Of a DNA stretch of 64,000 nucleotides, positions 42,091 through 50,305 are shown piece by piece. The notes beneath the pieces are model-generated. The model was not told the origin of the DNA. It saw only the letters and a program-made list of their open reading frames with translations, and made no database searches. This stretch comes from JBBQXH01 sp963710975. Its GTDB lineage: Bacteria; Actinomycetota; Thermoleophilia; Gaiellales; Gaiellaceae. The position numbers and the translations under genes were made by a program. Positions within the stretch are counted from its first letter, which is position 1; each line of letters opens with the position of its first letter. The DNA lies in NCBI GenBank assembly GCA_963710975.1, contig CAVQCG010000001.1, forward strand, positions 434,001 to 498,000. The letters are read 5' to 3'.

Positions 42091-44073
42091 TCAGGCGTAC
42101 CGCGCGACAACTGCGAGCATCCGCGCCCCCGCCTTCGCAGACGGGACGGCGCGACCGGCGATCTTCGACTCTCCTCCTCGACGGGCACGGCACGGCACGC
42201 CGACCTCCACGATCGGCAGCCCTGCGCGTGCAGCCTTGACGAGCATCTCCGTCGGCCACCCGTAGGTCATCTCCCGCAATTCGAGCTCTGTCAGCGCATC
42301 GCGGCGGATCGCGCGCATCGGAGGAACGTCGTGGACCGAGACGCCGTAGATCGATCGCACGAGCAGAGCAACGAGCCCGTTGCCGAGGCGCTGATGCAGC
42401 TCGAGTGCGCCGGGCTCCGGGTGGCGGCGCGCGCCGAGCACGAGGGCCGCGTCGCCGTCGAGAATCGGCCTGAGCACGTCTCGCAGGGCGGCGGGATCGT
42501 CGCTCCCGTCGCCGTCGAGGAACACGATCACCCCCGAGTCCGTCGCCGCAGCTCCAGTCGCGCAGGCGCGTCCGTATCCCCGGCGCGTCTCCTCGACCAC
42601 GCGGGCGCCTGCACGCTCCGCTGCCTGTACGGTGCCGTCCTGCGAGCCGCCGTCGACCACGATGACCTCGTCCACGACGCCCGCCGGGAACTCGCGTAGT
42701 ACACCGGGAACCGTCGCCCCCTCGTTCAGCGTCGGGATCACGGCCGCGACGCGCTGGGTGCCGAGTGGATCGAGCGAGACCGTGCGCCTCGTCCGGGTCG
42801 ACACGATCCGCCACAGGATCCACAGGGCGAGTGGTCCATAGACGACAGGCCTGACCCAGATCGGTAGCTCGGAGTCGAGCTCGAAGACGTAGAGGATCGG
42901 AAGAGCGCCGGTCAGCCACAGCCAGCCCGGCGCGACCACGATCGCGAAGAACGGCAGCAGCCAGAGCGCGTGCCACGGCTGCACGTACGAGACGACGAGG
43001 ACGAGCGTTCCAAGCACGAGGAGGCACGAGCGCGACACCTGCTCGATGTCGTCGTGCTCGCGAAGCGCCACCGCGGCGACGACGACGAGAAGACAGATGC
43101 CGAGGAACGCGGTCGCCCCGCTTTCGCCGAGATGAGGCTCGAGCGCCCACCACGCCCCGCTGCCGAACCTCTGCGCCCGTACATACTCGGCGAGATCCCC
43201 GAAAACCGCCGTGCCCACCGAGAGATACGGGATGTAGAAGAGCACGCAGACGGCGATCGCAGAGACGACGAACCAACGGCCGCCCCGCCTGGCGAGTGAC
43301 GGAACGAGGAGAATCGGACCCAGCTTCACGAGCGCCGCGAGAGCCACCGCAACACCTGCGAGCGCGAACCGGCGGGCCTGCCACGCCGCCAGAAGCGCGG
43401 CCAGCGCCGTGACCGCAAGGGCGTCCACGTGCCCGTTCGCAGCGATCTCGCTGATCGCGAGCGGATGCCACGCGTACGCGGCCACGCGCTCGAGCGGCGG
43501 GCGTGAGCTCATGCGCGCGAGAACCAGTACGAGAAGCGCTGCGGCGACGGCTTCCGCGACGAGGAAGAGCCATGTCGTCGACCGAAGCCCCGTGCCGAAG
43601 ATCCCACGCGCGGCAAGAAACGCCGCCTCGGCCCCCGGCGGATACACCGTGTGCCAGCGAGGCAGGTTGACGCGCGTGAAGACGGCTCGGTCTCGCAGAG
43701 GCCGCAGCGCGGCGTCGATCGGTGCGAACCGGTACGGGTTGATTCCGTTGGCCTGCACGCGGGCGTCCCAGGCATAGCGGTGCACGTCGGTCGAGAGCGG
43801 CGGCGTTTCGTCGGGAACGAATGCTGCCGCGCGGAAGCCGACGGCGAATGCAAGCACGATGACGAGCCCGAGAACGCCGACCCGCAGCCCGCGCCAGCAG
43901 ATGACGAGCGCCGGAACGAACAGCGCGAACGCGACGAGTTGCCCGACGATCTGCGTCGTGACGTCCGAATCGCCGCGAAGCCGAACCTGCAGGACGACGA
44001 GCAGTCCGCCCAGGAGCAGGAGCAGGGCGAGCCGGGCTGGCCTTCCCCCGTTGCTCCTCACCCAGCTGCTCAT
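42091..44073 (-). CDS. Membrane mannosyltransferase-like / GT2 glycosyltransferase fusion
   Basis: 660 aa. Residues 1-420 form a polytopic membrane protein of the GT87/GT-C type: FVPDETPPLSTDVHRYAWDA, VYPPGAEAAFLAARGIFG and repeated hydrophobic helices. Residues 440-660 are a soluble GT2 domain: VAAVIPTLNEGATVPGVL, EVIVVDGGSQDGT and VIVFLDGDGSDDPAAL with the DxD metal site. A GT2 that loads a polyprenyl phosphate sugar fused to the GT-C enzyme that uses it would couple two steps of cell-envelope glycan synthesis; this is inference. No frame break is seen. Confidence 0.82.
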   Translation of the reverse strand: MSSWVRSNGGRPARLALLLLLGGLLVVLQVRLRGDSDVTTQIVGQLVAFALFVPALVICWRGLRVGVLGLVIVLAFAVGFRAAAFVPDETPPLSTDVHRYAWDARVQANGINPYRFAPIDAALRPLRDRAVFTRVNLPRWHTVYPPGAEAAFLAARGIFGTGLRSTTWLFLVAEAVAAALLVLVLARMSSRPPLERVAAYAWHPLAISEIAANGHVDALAVTALAALLAAWQARRFALAGVAVALAALVKLGPILLVPSLARRGGRWFVVSAIAVCVLFYIPYLSVGTAVFGDLAEYVRAQRFGSGAWWALEPHLGESGATAFLGICLLVVVAAVALREHDDIEQVSRSCLLVLGTLVLVVSYVQPWHALWLLPFFAIVVAPGWLWLTGALPILYVFELDSELPIWVRPVVYGPLALWILWRIVSTRTRRTVSLDPLGTQRVAAVIPTLNEGATVPGVLREFPAGVVDEVIVVDGGSQDGTVQAAERAGARVVEETRRGYGRACATGAAATDSGVIVFLDGDGSDDPAALRDVLRPILDGDAALVLGARRHPEPGALELHQRLGNGLVALLVRSIYGVSVHDVPPMRAIRRDALTELELREMTYGWPTEMLVKAARAGLPIVEVGVPCRARRGGESKIAGRAVPSAKAGARMLAVVARYA

Positions 44074-44125
44074 CCCGGGACGCGAACGATGTCGACGCTC
44101 CCCGACCGGGGAGCCGGGCTCACGC

Positions 44126-44959
44126 TCACCTGATATTGCGAGCGACGTCGGTCCCCGCGGGCTGATCGGCGGTCACGCGCAAGAAACGCTCCACAGCGGC
44201 TGACAGCGGAGCCGTCTGACGGCTCACCAGGAGATCGAGGTCGGTCTTGCCACTCTTCACGGTCGGACCGAAGGGATGCAGAAACGCGCCGTCTGCGGTG
44301 ATCGTGAGCTCGGGAAGAACGTCCGTCGGCCCGATCTCGACCCCCATCTCCTCGGTGACCGCTCGGCCTCGATGGACGACCGAGCGGACGACGTGATCGT
44401 CGTCCGGAATGCCGAGATCGCGATGGAGGGCGCACAGCCGCTCGATCTCGTCCGGTGTCTGGCCTTCCACGGTCGTCGCGATGCGTACCCGCAGCCCTCG
44501 TGCCTGGAGCTGTGGGATCGCACTCATCACCTGGGCGAAGTTGTCCTTCCCCCGGTACGTGTCGTTCCGCGCCGGGTCGTCCGAGTCGAGGGAAATCTGG
44601 AGTGCCGCGTCGAGACCCGCCAGAGGCTCGAGGCGGCCGAGCAGCCTGTCGGTGAAGAGCGTCGCATTCGTCAGGGTGACCGTCGGCAGGATCGTCGACA
44701 GCTCGACGAGGGTCTCGGCAAACCACGGAAGCATGAAGGCCTCACCCCCCGTGATCCCGACGTTCGTGAACCCAAGCTCGCGGGCCTCTGCAACGGTGGC
44801 CACCATCGCGTCGTGGGACATGGTTCGCCGGTTCGCGATTCGCGGCGAGGACTCCGTCAGGCAGTAGACGCAGGCGAGGTTGCAGTGGTACGTCGCGTAG
44901 ACCCAGAGGCGGTCGCCGGCTCGACCTTCCTCGACCGCCCGCGCGAGCGCCTCCTTCAT
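44126..44959 (-). CDS. Radical SAM protein
   Basis: 277 aa from ATG 44959, overlapping the upstream stop as ATGA. The cluster motif CxxxCxxC is ATYHCNLACVYCLTESSP, with the SAM-binding GITGGEAFMLPWF and EGQTPDEIERL region. There is no obvious SPASM tail: the C-terminus ends VTADQPAGTDVARNIR. The partner gene is an AhpD-like protein and cytochrome c lipoproteins lie just upstream on the same strand, so it may modify a peptide or protein of this cluster. Confidence 0.85.
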   Translation of the reverse strand: MKEALARAVEEGRAGDRLWVYATYHCNLACVYCLTESSPRIANRRTMSHDAMVATVAEARELGFTNVGITGGEAFMLPWFAETLVELSTILPTVTLTNATLFTDRLLGRLEPLAGLDAALQISLDSDDPARNDTYRGKDNFAQVMSAIPQLQARGLRVRIATTVEGQTPDEIERLCALHRDLGIPDDDHVVRSVVHRGRAVTEEMGVEIGPTDVLPELTITADGAFLHPFGPTVKSGKTDLDLLVSRQTAPLSAAVERFLRVTADQPAGTDVARNIR

Positions 44960-45468
44960 TGGAGCGCCGGCGGCGGGATGTCGAAGGCGGTGCAGTACTG
45001 GTTGAGCATGGTGATCGTTCCCGCAAGCACGGTGATCTCGATGAGCTGGTCGTCGCGGACATGATCGAGCGTCTGCGCGACGAGCTCGTCCGTGACCCCG
45101 CCCGCGTCTCGCGTGATCTGGTCGACCCAGGCGACGATCGCGCGCTCTCGCGCCGGAAGGCCCTCGAGTGGGCCCGCGTCGCACACCGCCTCGAGCTGCT
45201 CCTTTGCGACCCCGGCCTCGAGAGCAATGGGCCGGTGCGCGGCAAGGCAGTAGCGACAACCGTTCAGCTGGGAGACGCGGACGATGACGAGCTCCTTGGT
45301 CGCCAGATCGACGGCGCTCTCCCCCATGATCTGTCCGAGAAACGGCATGAGCGTCTCGAGCATGTCGGGGGCGTTCGCGAGCGAGCTCGTGAGCGCCGAC
45401 GCCGAGCCGTCCTCCCGGTACCACGCACGGGCCAGCACGGGTGCCTCGCCCATCTTCAGTAGCGGCAC
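44956..45468 (-). CDS. AhpD/carboxymuconolactone decarboxylase family protein
   Basis: 170 aa. The redox-active motif is QLNGCRYCLAAHRPIA (CxxC with the downstream His), in a helix bundle; further AIVAWVDQITRDAGGVTDEL and LAGTITMLNQYCTAFD. AhpD-like proteins are thiol peroxidase partners or decarboxylases. The gene is coupled to the radical SAM gene by a 4-bp overlap, and 4 bp separate it from the upstream cytochrome gene. Confidence 0.85.
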   Translation of the reverse strand: MPLLKMGEAPVLARAWYREDGSASALTSSLANAPDMLETLMPFLGQIMGESAVDLATKELVIVRVSQLNGCRYCLAAHRPIALEAGVAKEQLEAVCDAGPLEGLPARERAIVAWVDQITRDAGGVTDELVAQTLDHVRDDQLIEITVLAGTITMLNQYCTAFDIPPPALQ

Positions 45469-45472
45469 GCGG

Positions 45473-45868
45473 CTAATCGTTCCTCGCCCCCTCGAGAATC
45501 CACTGGTTGATCACGGCCCGGTCGGCAGCGGTCAAGAGGTTCTCCCTGGACGGATCCGGGACGTGCGTCAGGAGGTACGACAGCTCGGGCCGCCCCGGTA
45601 GCACGCGCTCGAACGCGGGTTGGAGCGCCGAGGACACGCGGACGAGGTCGTCGTACGAGTGACCCTGGCGCAGGTCGAGATACGGGTAGCTCGTCGGATG
45701 ACAGACGGCGCACTTGTTGTCGAAGATCGGCTGGACGTCCGTCCTGAACGAGACTCCCTGGGCAGTCCCGGCCGGCCGGAGAAGGAAGAACACGCCAAGG
45801 CCGAGCGCAGCGAGGATCCCGACTCCCGCGGCTAGCCGTCGACCGTGAGGAAGTCCGACACGTTGCAT
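45473..45868 (-). CDS. Membrane-anchored cytochrome c-like protein
   Basis: 131 aa from ATG 45868, overlapping the end of the upstream gene by 37 bp. An N-terminal hydrophobic helix (LAAGVGILAALGLGVFFLL) anchors a small domain with one heme motif, FDNKCAVCHPTSYPYLDL. The region around the heme motif resembles that of the upstream lipoprotein: CHP, LDL, G.SYDDLV. It probably receives or delivers electrons outside the membrane. Confidence 0.75.
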   Translation of the reverse strand: MQRVGLPHGRRLAAGVGILAALGLGVFFLLRPAGTAQGVSFRTDVQPIFDNKCAVCHPTSYPYLDLRQGHSYDDLVRVSSALQPAFERVLPGRPELSYLLTHVPDPSRENLLTAADRAVINQWILEGARND

Positions 45869-46942
45869 GTCTTGTCGACCGCCAGGAAGATCCACGTTCC
45901 GCCGAGGGTCTTGTCGGTCGTCGCACTCCACGTCCCGGGCTGCTCGGGCGCCTTCGTGTTCGAGAGCTCGAACACGAGACCCGAGTCCACGTTGACAGCC
46001 AGCGTGTAGTTCGGATCGAGGTCGAACCCCTGGACATCCATCGAGAGGCTCACGCCGCTCCCGGAGCTCTCGACCTTCGGGCTTCGAGATCGTCGGATTC
46101 TCGACGACGCGATCGGGGAGCCCGAAATCGACGTTCTGCGTCTCGCCGTCCTCGAGCGCGACGATCCGCGAGACGTAGATCGTGTTCGGAGCGTAGGCCT
46201 TCAGGAGGTACTGGCCGCTCGGCGCGTCGGGAAGGGTGAACGTTCCATCGGCCCCGGTCACGGCGACACGATAGTGCTCCTCTCCTCCGGGCAGATCCGA
46301 GCCCTTCAGGAGCAGCGTCACGAGGGCCCCGTCGATCGGCATGCGCGCCTGGTCGATGACCGAGCCGGTGATCGTGGCGGTGCCGGTCTCGCTCGTCGCG
46401 AGAGGCGCGTCGAGGTCCGTCGGTGGATCTCCGGGACTCGGGACTCTGGGGCCGCCGGTCTGCCCGTCGGCGCCTTTTGCACCCTGGAGGATCCAGCGTC
46501 TCACGAGATCGAGGTCGGCGGGGTCGACGGGCGCAGCTCGCGGCGGCATCCGGGTTCCGATCGCCGGAATGTCCGCAACGGGCGCGTCGCCACCCATCTT
46601 CAGGTAGAGGAAGCTGCGTCCGGGATCGCCTGCGACGACACGGTAGAGGTTCGGGTCCTCGAGCGCCTGCACGCCGACGAGGTCGTCGTAGGACTTCCCC
46701 TTCTGCAGGTCGAGCGCCGGGTTCACGCCCGGATGGCAGCCGGTGCAGCCGTACTTCTCGAAGACCGCCTGCACCTGCTCGTACGCGACCGGCGCCCCAA
46801 GGTCATGCGTCACGGCGACAGTCGAGCCACCGCCGACCGCCTCTCCCGTCGACGCAGTCTGCGACCCTCCACCACACCCAGCCACGAGTAGTGCGGCAAG
46901 CGCCGCGCCGGCGAGGAGCCCGAGGAGCGCGAGACGACGCAT
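45832..46942 (-). CDS. Cytochrome c lipoprotein with carboxypeptidase-like regulatory domain (frameshifted)
   Basis: About 370 aa if one extra base near 46082 is ignored (span 1111 bp). Lipobox LLVAGC with signal LALLGLLAGAALAALLVAG, one heme motif YGCTGCHPGVNP, then a beta-sandwich-like domain (TGSVIDQARMPIDGALVT, LPDAPSGQYLLKAYAPN). After the shift the frame reads MSLSMDVQGFDLDPNYTLAV, WSATTDKTLGGTWIFLAV and ends DFLTVDG. The start ATG 46942 is set by the signal peptide. It probably sits on the outer face of the membrane and carries electrons. Confidence 0.78.
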
Positions 46943-47043
46943 GGCTCGAGTGAGGATAGTGCCGCCCGAGCCCTCGGTCGTTACAGGTTCCTTAAGAACA
47001 CGCACCACGCCGGTACGATGGGGGCTCCCGATCAGGAGGAGAC

Positions 47044-47787
47044 ATGGCAGGGCTCTTGGGCAGAGCGACGACGGTGGTCAAGGCGCGCATCTCGAAGCTG
47101 CTCGACAAGGCCGAGGATCCGTCGGTCACCCTCGACTATTCCTACGAGAAGCAGATCGAGATGCTCCAGAACGTCAAGAAGGGCATCGCCGATGTGACGA
47201 CCGCGAAGAAGCGCCTGCAGATGCAGACGACGAAGCTCGAGGGCGACGTAACGAAGCTCGACGGCCAGGCCCGGCAGGCGCTCGCCGCGGGCCGCGAGGA
47301 TCTCGCGCGCCAGGCGCTCGAGCGCAAGGCGTTCGTCCAGCAACAGCTCCAGGGCCTCGATCAGCAGATCGCGGGCCTGCAGGCACAGCAGGACAAGCTC
47401 ATCGAGAACGAGAAGAAGCTCGCCGTCAAGGTCGAGAGCTTCCGCACCCAGAAGGAAGTCATCAAGGCGCAGTACTCGGCCGCAGAGGCTCAGGTGAAGA
47501 TCGGCTCGGCCGCAAGCGGAATCGGCGAGGAGATGGCCGACGTGGGGCTCGCCGTCCAGCGCGCCAAGGACAAGACCGAGGAGATGCAGGCCCGCGCTGC
47601 TGCCGTCGACGAGCTCGTCGAGGCAGGCACCCTCGAGGACTTCACCTCCGATCAGTCCTCGCTCGACCGGGAGCTCGCAGAGCTGTCCGCCTCGGCCGAC
47701 GTCGACGCCGAGCTCGAGAAGATGAAGGCCGAGCTCGGCAGCGGTGGAGATCCGGCGAAGGAGCTCGAGGAAGGCAAGCAGTCGTGA
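47044..47787 (+). CDS. pspA: PspA/IM30 family membrane-stress protein
   Basis: 247 aa, almost entirely coiled coil: RATTVVKARISKLLDKAEDP, then SYEKQIEMLQNVKKGIADVT and further heptad-rich helices with few prolines. PspA/Vipp1 proteins are ESCRT-III-like scaffolds that stabilise damaged membranes. AGGAG precedes the ATG. It is coupled to the next gene by GTGA. The neighbours define the actinobacterial PspA module. Confidence 0.92.
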   Translation: MAGLLGRATTVVKARISKLLDKAEDPSVTLDYSYEKQIEMLQNVKKGIADVTTAKKRLQMQTTKLEGDVTKLDGQARQALAAGREDLARQALERKAFVQQQLQGLDQQIAGLQAQQDKLIENEKKLAVKVESFRTQKEVIKAQYSAAEAQVKIGSAASGIGEEMADVGLAVQRAKDKTEEMQARAAAVDELVEAGTLEDFTSDQSSLDRELAELSASADVDAELEKMKAELGSGGDPAKELEEGKQS

Positions 47788-48071
47788 TCGTCAGGCTGAT
47801 GGGAGAAGGCCAGTACCGCGCCGACGACGGCCTGCAGCGCGACCTCGACCGACTCGACGACGATGCGGCTGCCGCGATCGACCGCGATGACGAGCCGGCA
47901 CTCGACAGGGCGCTCGACGAGATGTGGACGCTCGTCCAGTCGAAGGGCACCGCACTGCCCGACGACGAGCTGACCGCATCCGACGTGATCATCCCACCGA
48001 GCGACCTGACGCTCGAGGAGACACGCGAGCTGTTCTCCGATCACGGCCTTGTGCCGGAGCTGCCGAGCTAG
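47784..48071 (+). CDS. PspA-associated protein PspAA
   Basis: 95 aa from GTG 47784, overlapping the pspA stop by 4 bp. Reads VIVRLMGEGQYRADDGLQRD, an acidic helical stretch and TASDVIIPPSDLTLEETREL, which is the conserved signature of PspAA. PspAA proteins accompany PspA in many archaea and actinobacteria and are thought to regulate it. Ends about 40 bp before a small convergent frame. Confidence 0.83.
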   Translation: MIVRLMGEGQYRADDGLQRDLDRLDDDAAAAIDRDDEPALDRALDEMWTLVQSKGTALPDDELTASDVIIPPSDLTLEETRELFSDHGLVPELPS

Positions 48072-48108
48072 AGCCCGCTGCCGAGATCTCCTGGCTCAGC
48101 CGGCCGGC

Positions 48109-48264
48109 TCACCCGGTCGGGCTGGACCCGCCGACCCGCGCCGAGATCCCGGAAACGAACGCCTCGGGCTTCTGGCTCGTCTCGCAGGGCTCGAGAGCGG
48201 CATGACCGACCATCTTCTTGCTCATGTCCCAGTAGGCCACGCCGGGATATTTCCAGATGCGACC
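48109..48264 (-). other. Coding-like in-frame extension after the PspAB stop
   Basis: The frame after the PspAB stop codon (TAG at 48265-48267) stays open for 51 codons, with G/C-ending codons as in true genes. It reads GRIWKYPGVAYWDMSKKMVG, HAALEPCETSQKPEAF and VSGISARVGGSSPTG. An ATG at 48225 would give a 38-residue protein but has no ribosome-binding site. It may be a small gene, a relic, or readthrough extension of PspAB. Confidence 0.4.
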
Positions 48265-48834
48265 CTAGAGCGGCGCGCCGAAGAGCCCGAACCAGCGCGT
48301 CAGGTCCGGTTCGATCGGCAGCTCGCCTTCGAGCTCGTTCTTGAGCCGCAGCTCCGCGGCGTTGTCGCGTCCTTGCTCTTTGCCGGTTGGCATGAAGGGC
48401 CAGAATGCGGCTCGCTTGTAGCCGTAGATGAGGTAGAGAGGGCGCTCTGCCCCATCGAAGCGAAACGCGGACGCGAGCAGCTGCTCTCCGAAGCCGTGCG
48501 CCTGCAACTCGGAGCTGATGAGGTGGACGGTCGTCACGAGATCCTCGAAATCCGAGTCCTCGAGGACGATCCACTCGAAGCCGTAGTCGTCCGTGTGCCG
48601 GGTCACCGTCGAGCCGGAGTCGCGAGCAGCGACGGTGAGGAGCTCGTTCATATCGCTTTCGGCGCGAACGAACTCCCCGGCCGACAGCGGCTTGAACACG
48701 AGCGCTGCCTTCCCTGTCGACGTGATGCCGAGCTCCACCTCGAGCGTCACCTGCGCGGTCGAGAGCGCGAACAGCCGGTCGAGATTCGCGCCCTTGAGCT
48801 TCTTCTTCCCGAAGAGGATGTCGCCGAGGCCCAC
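48265..48834 (-). CDS. PspA-associated protein PspAB
   Basis: 189 aa. The N-terminus is GDILFGKKKLKGANLDRLFA, the middle DDYGFEWIVLEDSDFEDLVT, and the end RLKNELEGELPIEPDLTRWF, the features of PspAB. The gene lies 8 bp after htpX on the same strand, convergent with pspA-pspAA. Its role is unknown; conserved neighbourhood with PspA and HtpX suggests membrane-stress control. Confidence 0.83.
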   Translation of the reverse strand: MGLGDILFGKKKLKGANLDRLFALSTAQVTLEVELGITSTGKAALVFKPLSAGEFVRAESDMNELLTVAARDSGSTVTRHTDDYGFEWIVLEDSDFEDLVTTVHLISSELQAHGFGEQLLASAFRFDGAERPLYLIYGYKRAAFWPFMPTGKEQGRDNAAELRLKNELEGELPIEPDLTRWFGLFGAPL

Positions 48835-48842
48835 GTGGTGCC

Positions 48843-49769
48843 CTACGCGACCGGCCGACCCATCTCCTGGGCGATCTCGGCGAGCCGTGCGAGGCGCTTC
48901 TCGAGCGGAGGGTGCGTCAGGAAGAGCGACCCAAACGCACTCTTGATGTTGGTCGGGAAGATGAAGAACGCGTTCATGCCCTCGACCTCCCGGAGGTCCT
49001 TCTGGGGAATCTGGGTCATCCTGCTCGCGATCTTCTGCAGGGCGCTCATCAGATTCTCGGGCGCCCCGGTCATGAGAGCCGATCCGCGGTCTGCCGCGTA
49101 CTCGCGGTAGCGCGAGAGAGCTCTGATCAGGACGAAGCTGATCACATAGGTCACCACCGCGACGAGCGCCACGATGAGCCAGACGGGAACCTGGTTGTTG
49201 TTGTCACGGTTGTTGCCACCGCCGAAGCCACCCCCGAACATGCTCGAGTAGATGCCCATCCGCACGAGCACGCCCGCAACCATGGCGAAGAAGCCGGCGA
49301 CCGTCATGATCACGACGTCACGGTTGGCCACGTGGGACAGCTCGTGGGCAAGGACGCTCTCGACCTCCTTGGGCTCGAGGCGCTCCCAGAGGCCTCGCGT
49401 GACCGCGACCACAGCCTTCTTCGGGCTCCGGCCCGTCGCGAACGCGTTCGGCACCTCGGTGTCGATCACTGCGATCCGAGGCTTCGGCAGGTCGGACAGC
49501 GCGCACAGGCGCTCGACCATGTCGTGCAGCTCCGGCGCCTGGTCGCGCTCGACGATCTTCGCTCCGGAGGCAGCGAGCGCGATCTTGTCCGAGGTGAAGA
49601 GCTGAAGCAGGGCGAGGCCGCCGATCAGCAGGATGACGAGACCGATCCCGAGATTCAGCAACTGGTACAGGACGACGAAGAAGACGACATACAGCAGGCC
49701 GAGCAGGAACGTCGTCAGGACCATCCTGGCGGAAAGCCCTGCGTCACGGCCATATGTCTTGCGTTTCAT
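48843..49769 (-). CDS. htpX: HtpX-like membrane zinc metalloprotease (M48)
   Basis: 308 aa from ATG 49769, 28 residues after a longer in-frame start. Two membrane helices at the N-terminus (TTFLLGLLYVVFFVVLYQLL, LGIGLVILLIGGLALLQLF) precede the zinc motif VLAHELSHVANRDVVIM (HExxH) and the third ligand in RYREYAADRGSALMTG. A third and fourth helix lie in between and a Gly/Asn-rich loop (GGGFGGGNNRDNNNQ) follows. It degrades misfolded membrane proteins. It leads an operon with PspAB. Confidence 0.93.
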   Translation of the reverse strand: MKRKTYGRDAGLSARMVLTTFLLGLLYVVFFVVLYQLLNLGIGLVILLIGGLALLQLFTSDKIALAASGAKIVERDQAPELHDMVERLCALSDLPKPRIAVIDTEVPNAFATGRSPKKAVVAVTRGLWERLEPKEVESVLAHELSHVANRDVVIMTVAGFFAMVAGVLVRMGIYSSMFGGGFGGGNNRDNNNQVPVWLIVALVAVVTYVISFVLIRALSRYREYAADRGSALMTGAPENLMSALQKIASRMTQIPQKDLREVEGMNAFFIFPTNIKSAFGSLFLTHPPLEKRLARLAEIAQEMGRPVA

Positions 49770-49889
49770 CGAGCTCTCAACTCCTTCTGGGAGAAACCTG
49801 CTTCGATTGTAGCCCCGGGCCTGTTGAGCACTCGTTAACCCTCTGACGGACACGAACCGCTCCCCGTCTATCTACACGGACCGGTCAGA

Positions 49890-49895
49890 TAGACT
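49890..49895 (+). promoter_or_regulatory. -10 box of the cytochrome c gene (leaderless type)
   Basis: TAGACT ends 8 nt before ATG 49904 without a ribosome-binding site. Confidence 0.4.
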
Positions 49896-49903
49896 CGGCC
49901 CGC

Positions 49904-50305
49904 ATGCGTCGCACACTCGGACTCGCAGCGCTTGGGCTCGCCGCGCTCCTGGCTCTGGTTGCTGCGGGCTGTGGAGGTGGAACAGAGATCTCGCCGACTC
50001 CCGAGACCGTCGTCGGAACGCTGGCGCAGCCGACGGACGCAGCTCCGGCTGACATCCCCGAAGGCGATGCAGCCGCCGGGAAGGAGCTCTTCGCCTCCTC
50101 CGGCTGCGGCGGCTGCCACACGCTCGCCGACGCCGGCACGAGCGGGACCGTCGGGCCGAACCTCGACGAGGCGAAGCCGAGTCTCGAGAAGGCCTACACG
50201 CAGATCACCAACGGCGGCGGCGCGATGCCCCCGTACAAGGATCAGCTGTCCGAGCAGCAGATCGCAGATATCGCCGCGTACGTCGTCCAGTCCACCTCAG
50301 GCTGA
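49904..50305 (+). CDS. Cytochrome c lipoprotein
   Basis: 133 aa. Lipobox LVAAGC after an N-terminal hydrophobic helix, then a Thr/Pro linker and one heme motif FASSGCGGCHTLADAG; the axial methionine is probably in GGGAMPPYKDQLSEQQ. It is an anchored single-heme class I cytochrome for electron transfer at the outer membrane face. The stop overlaps a CTG of the next gene (CTGA). Confidence 0.88.
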   Translation: MRRTLGLAALGLAALLALVAAGCGGGTEISPTPETVVGTLAQPTDAAPADIPEGDAAAGKELFASSGCGGCHTLADAGTSGTVGPNLDEAKPSLEKAYTQITNGGGAMPPYKDQLSEQQIADIAAYVVQSTSG

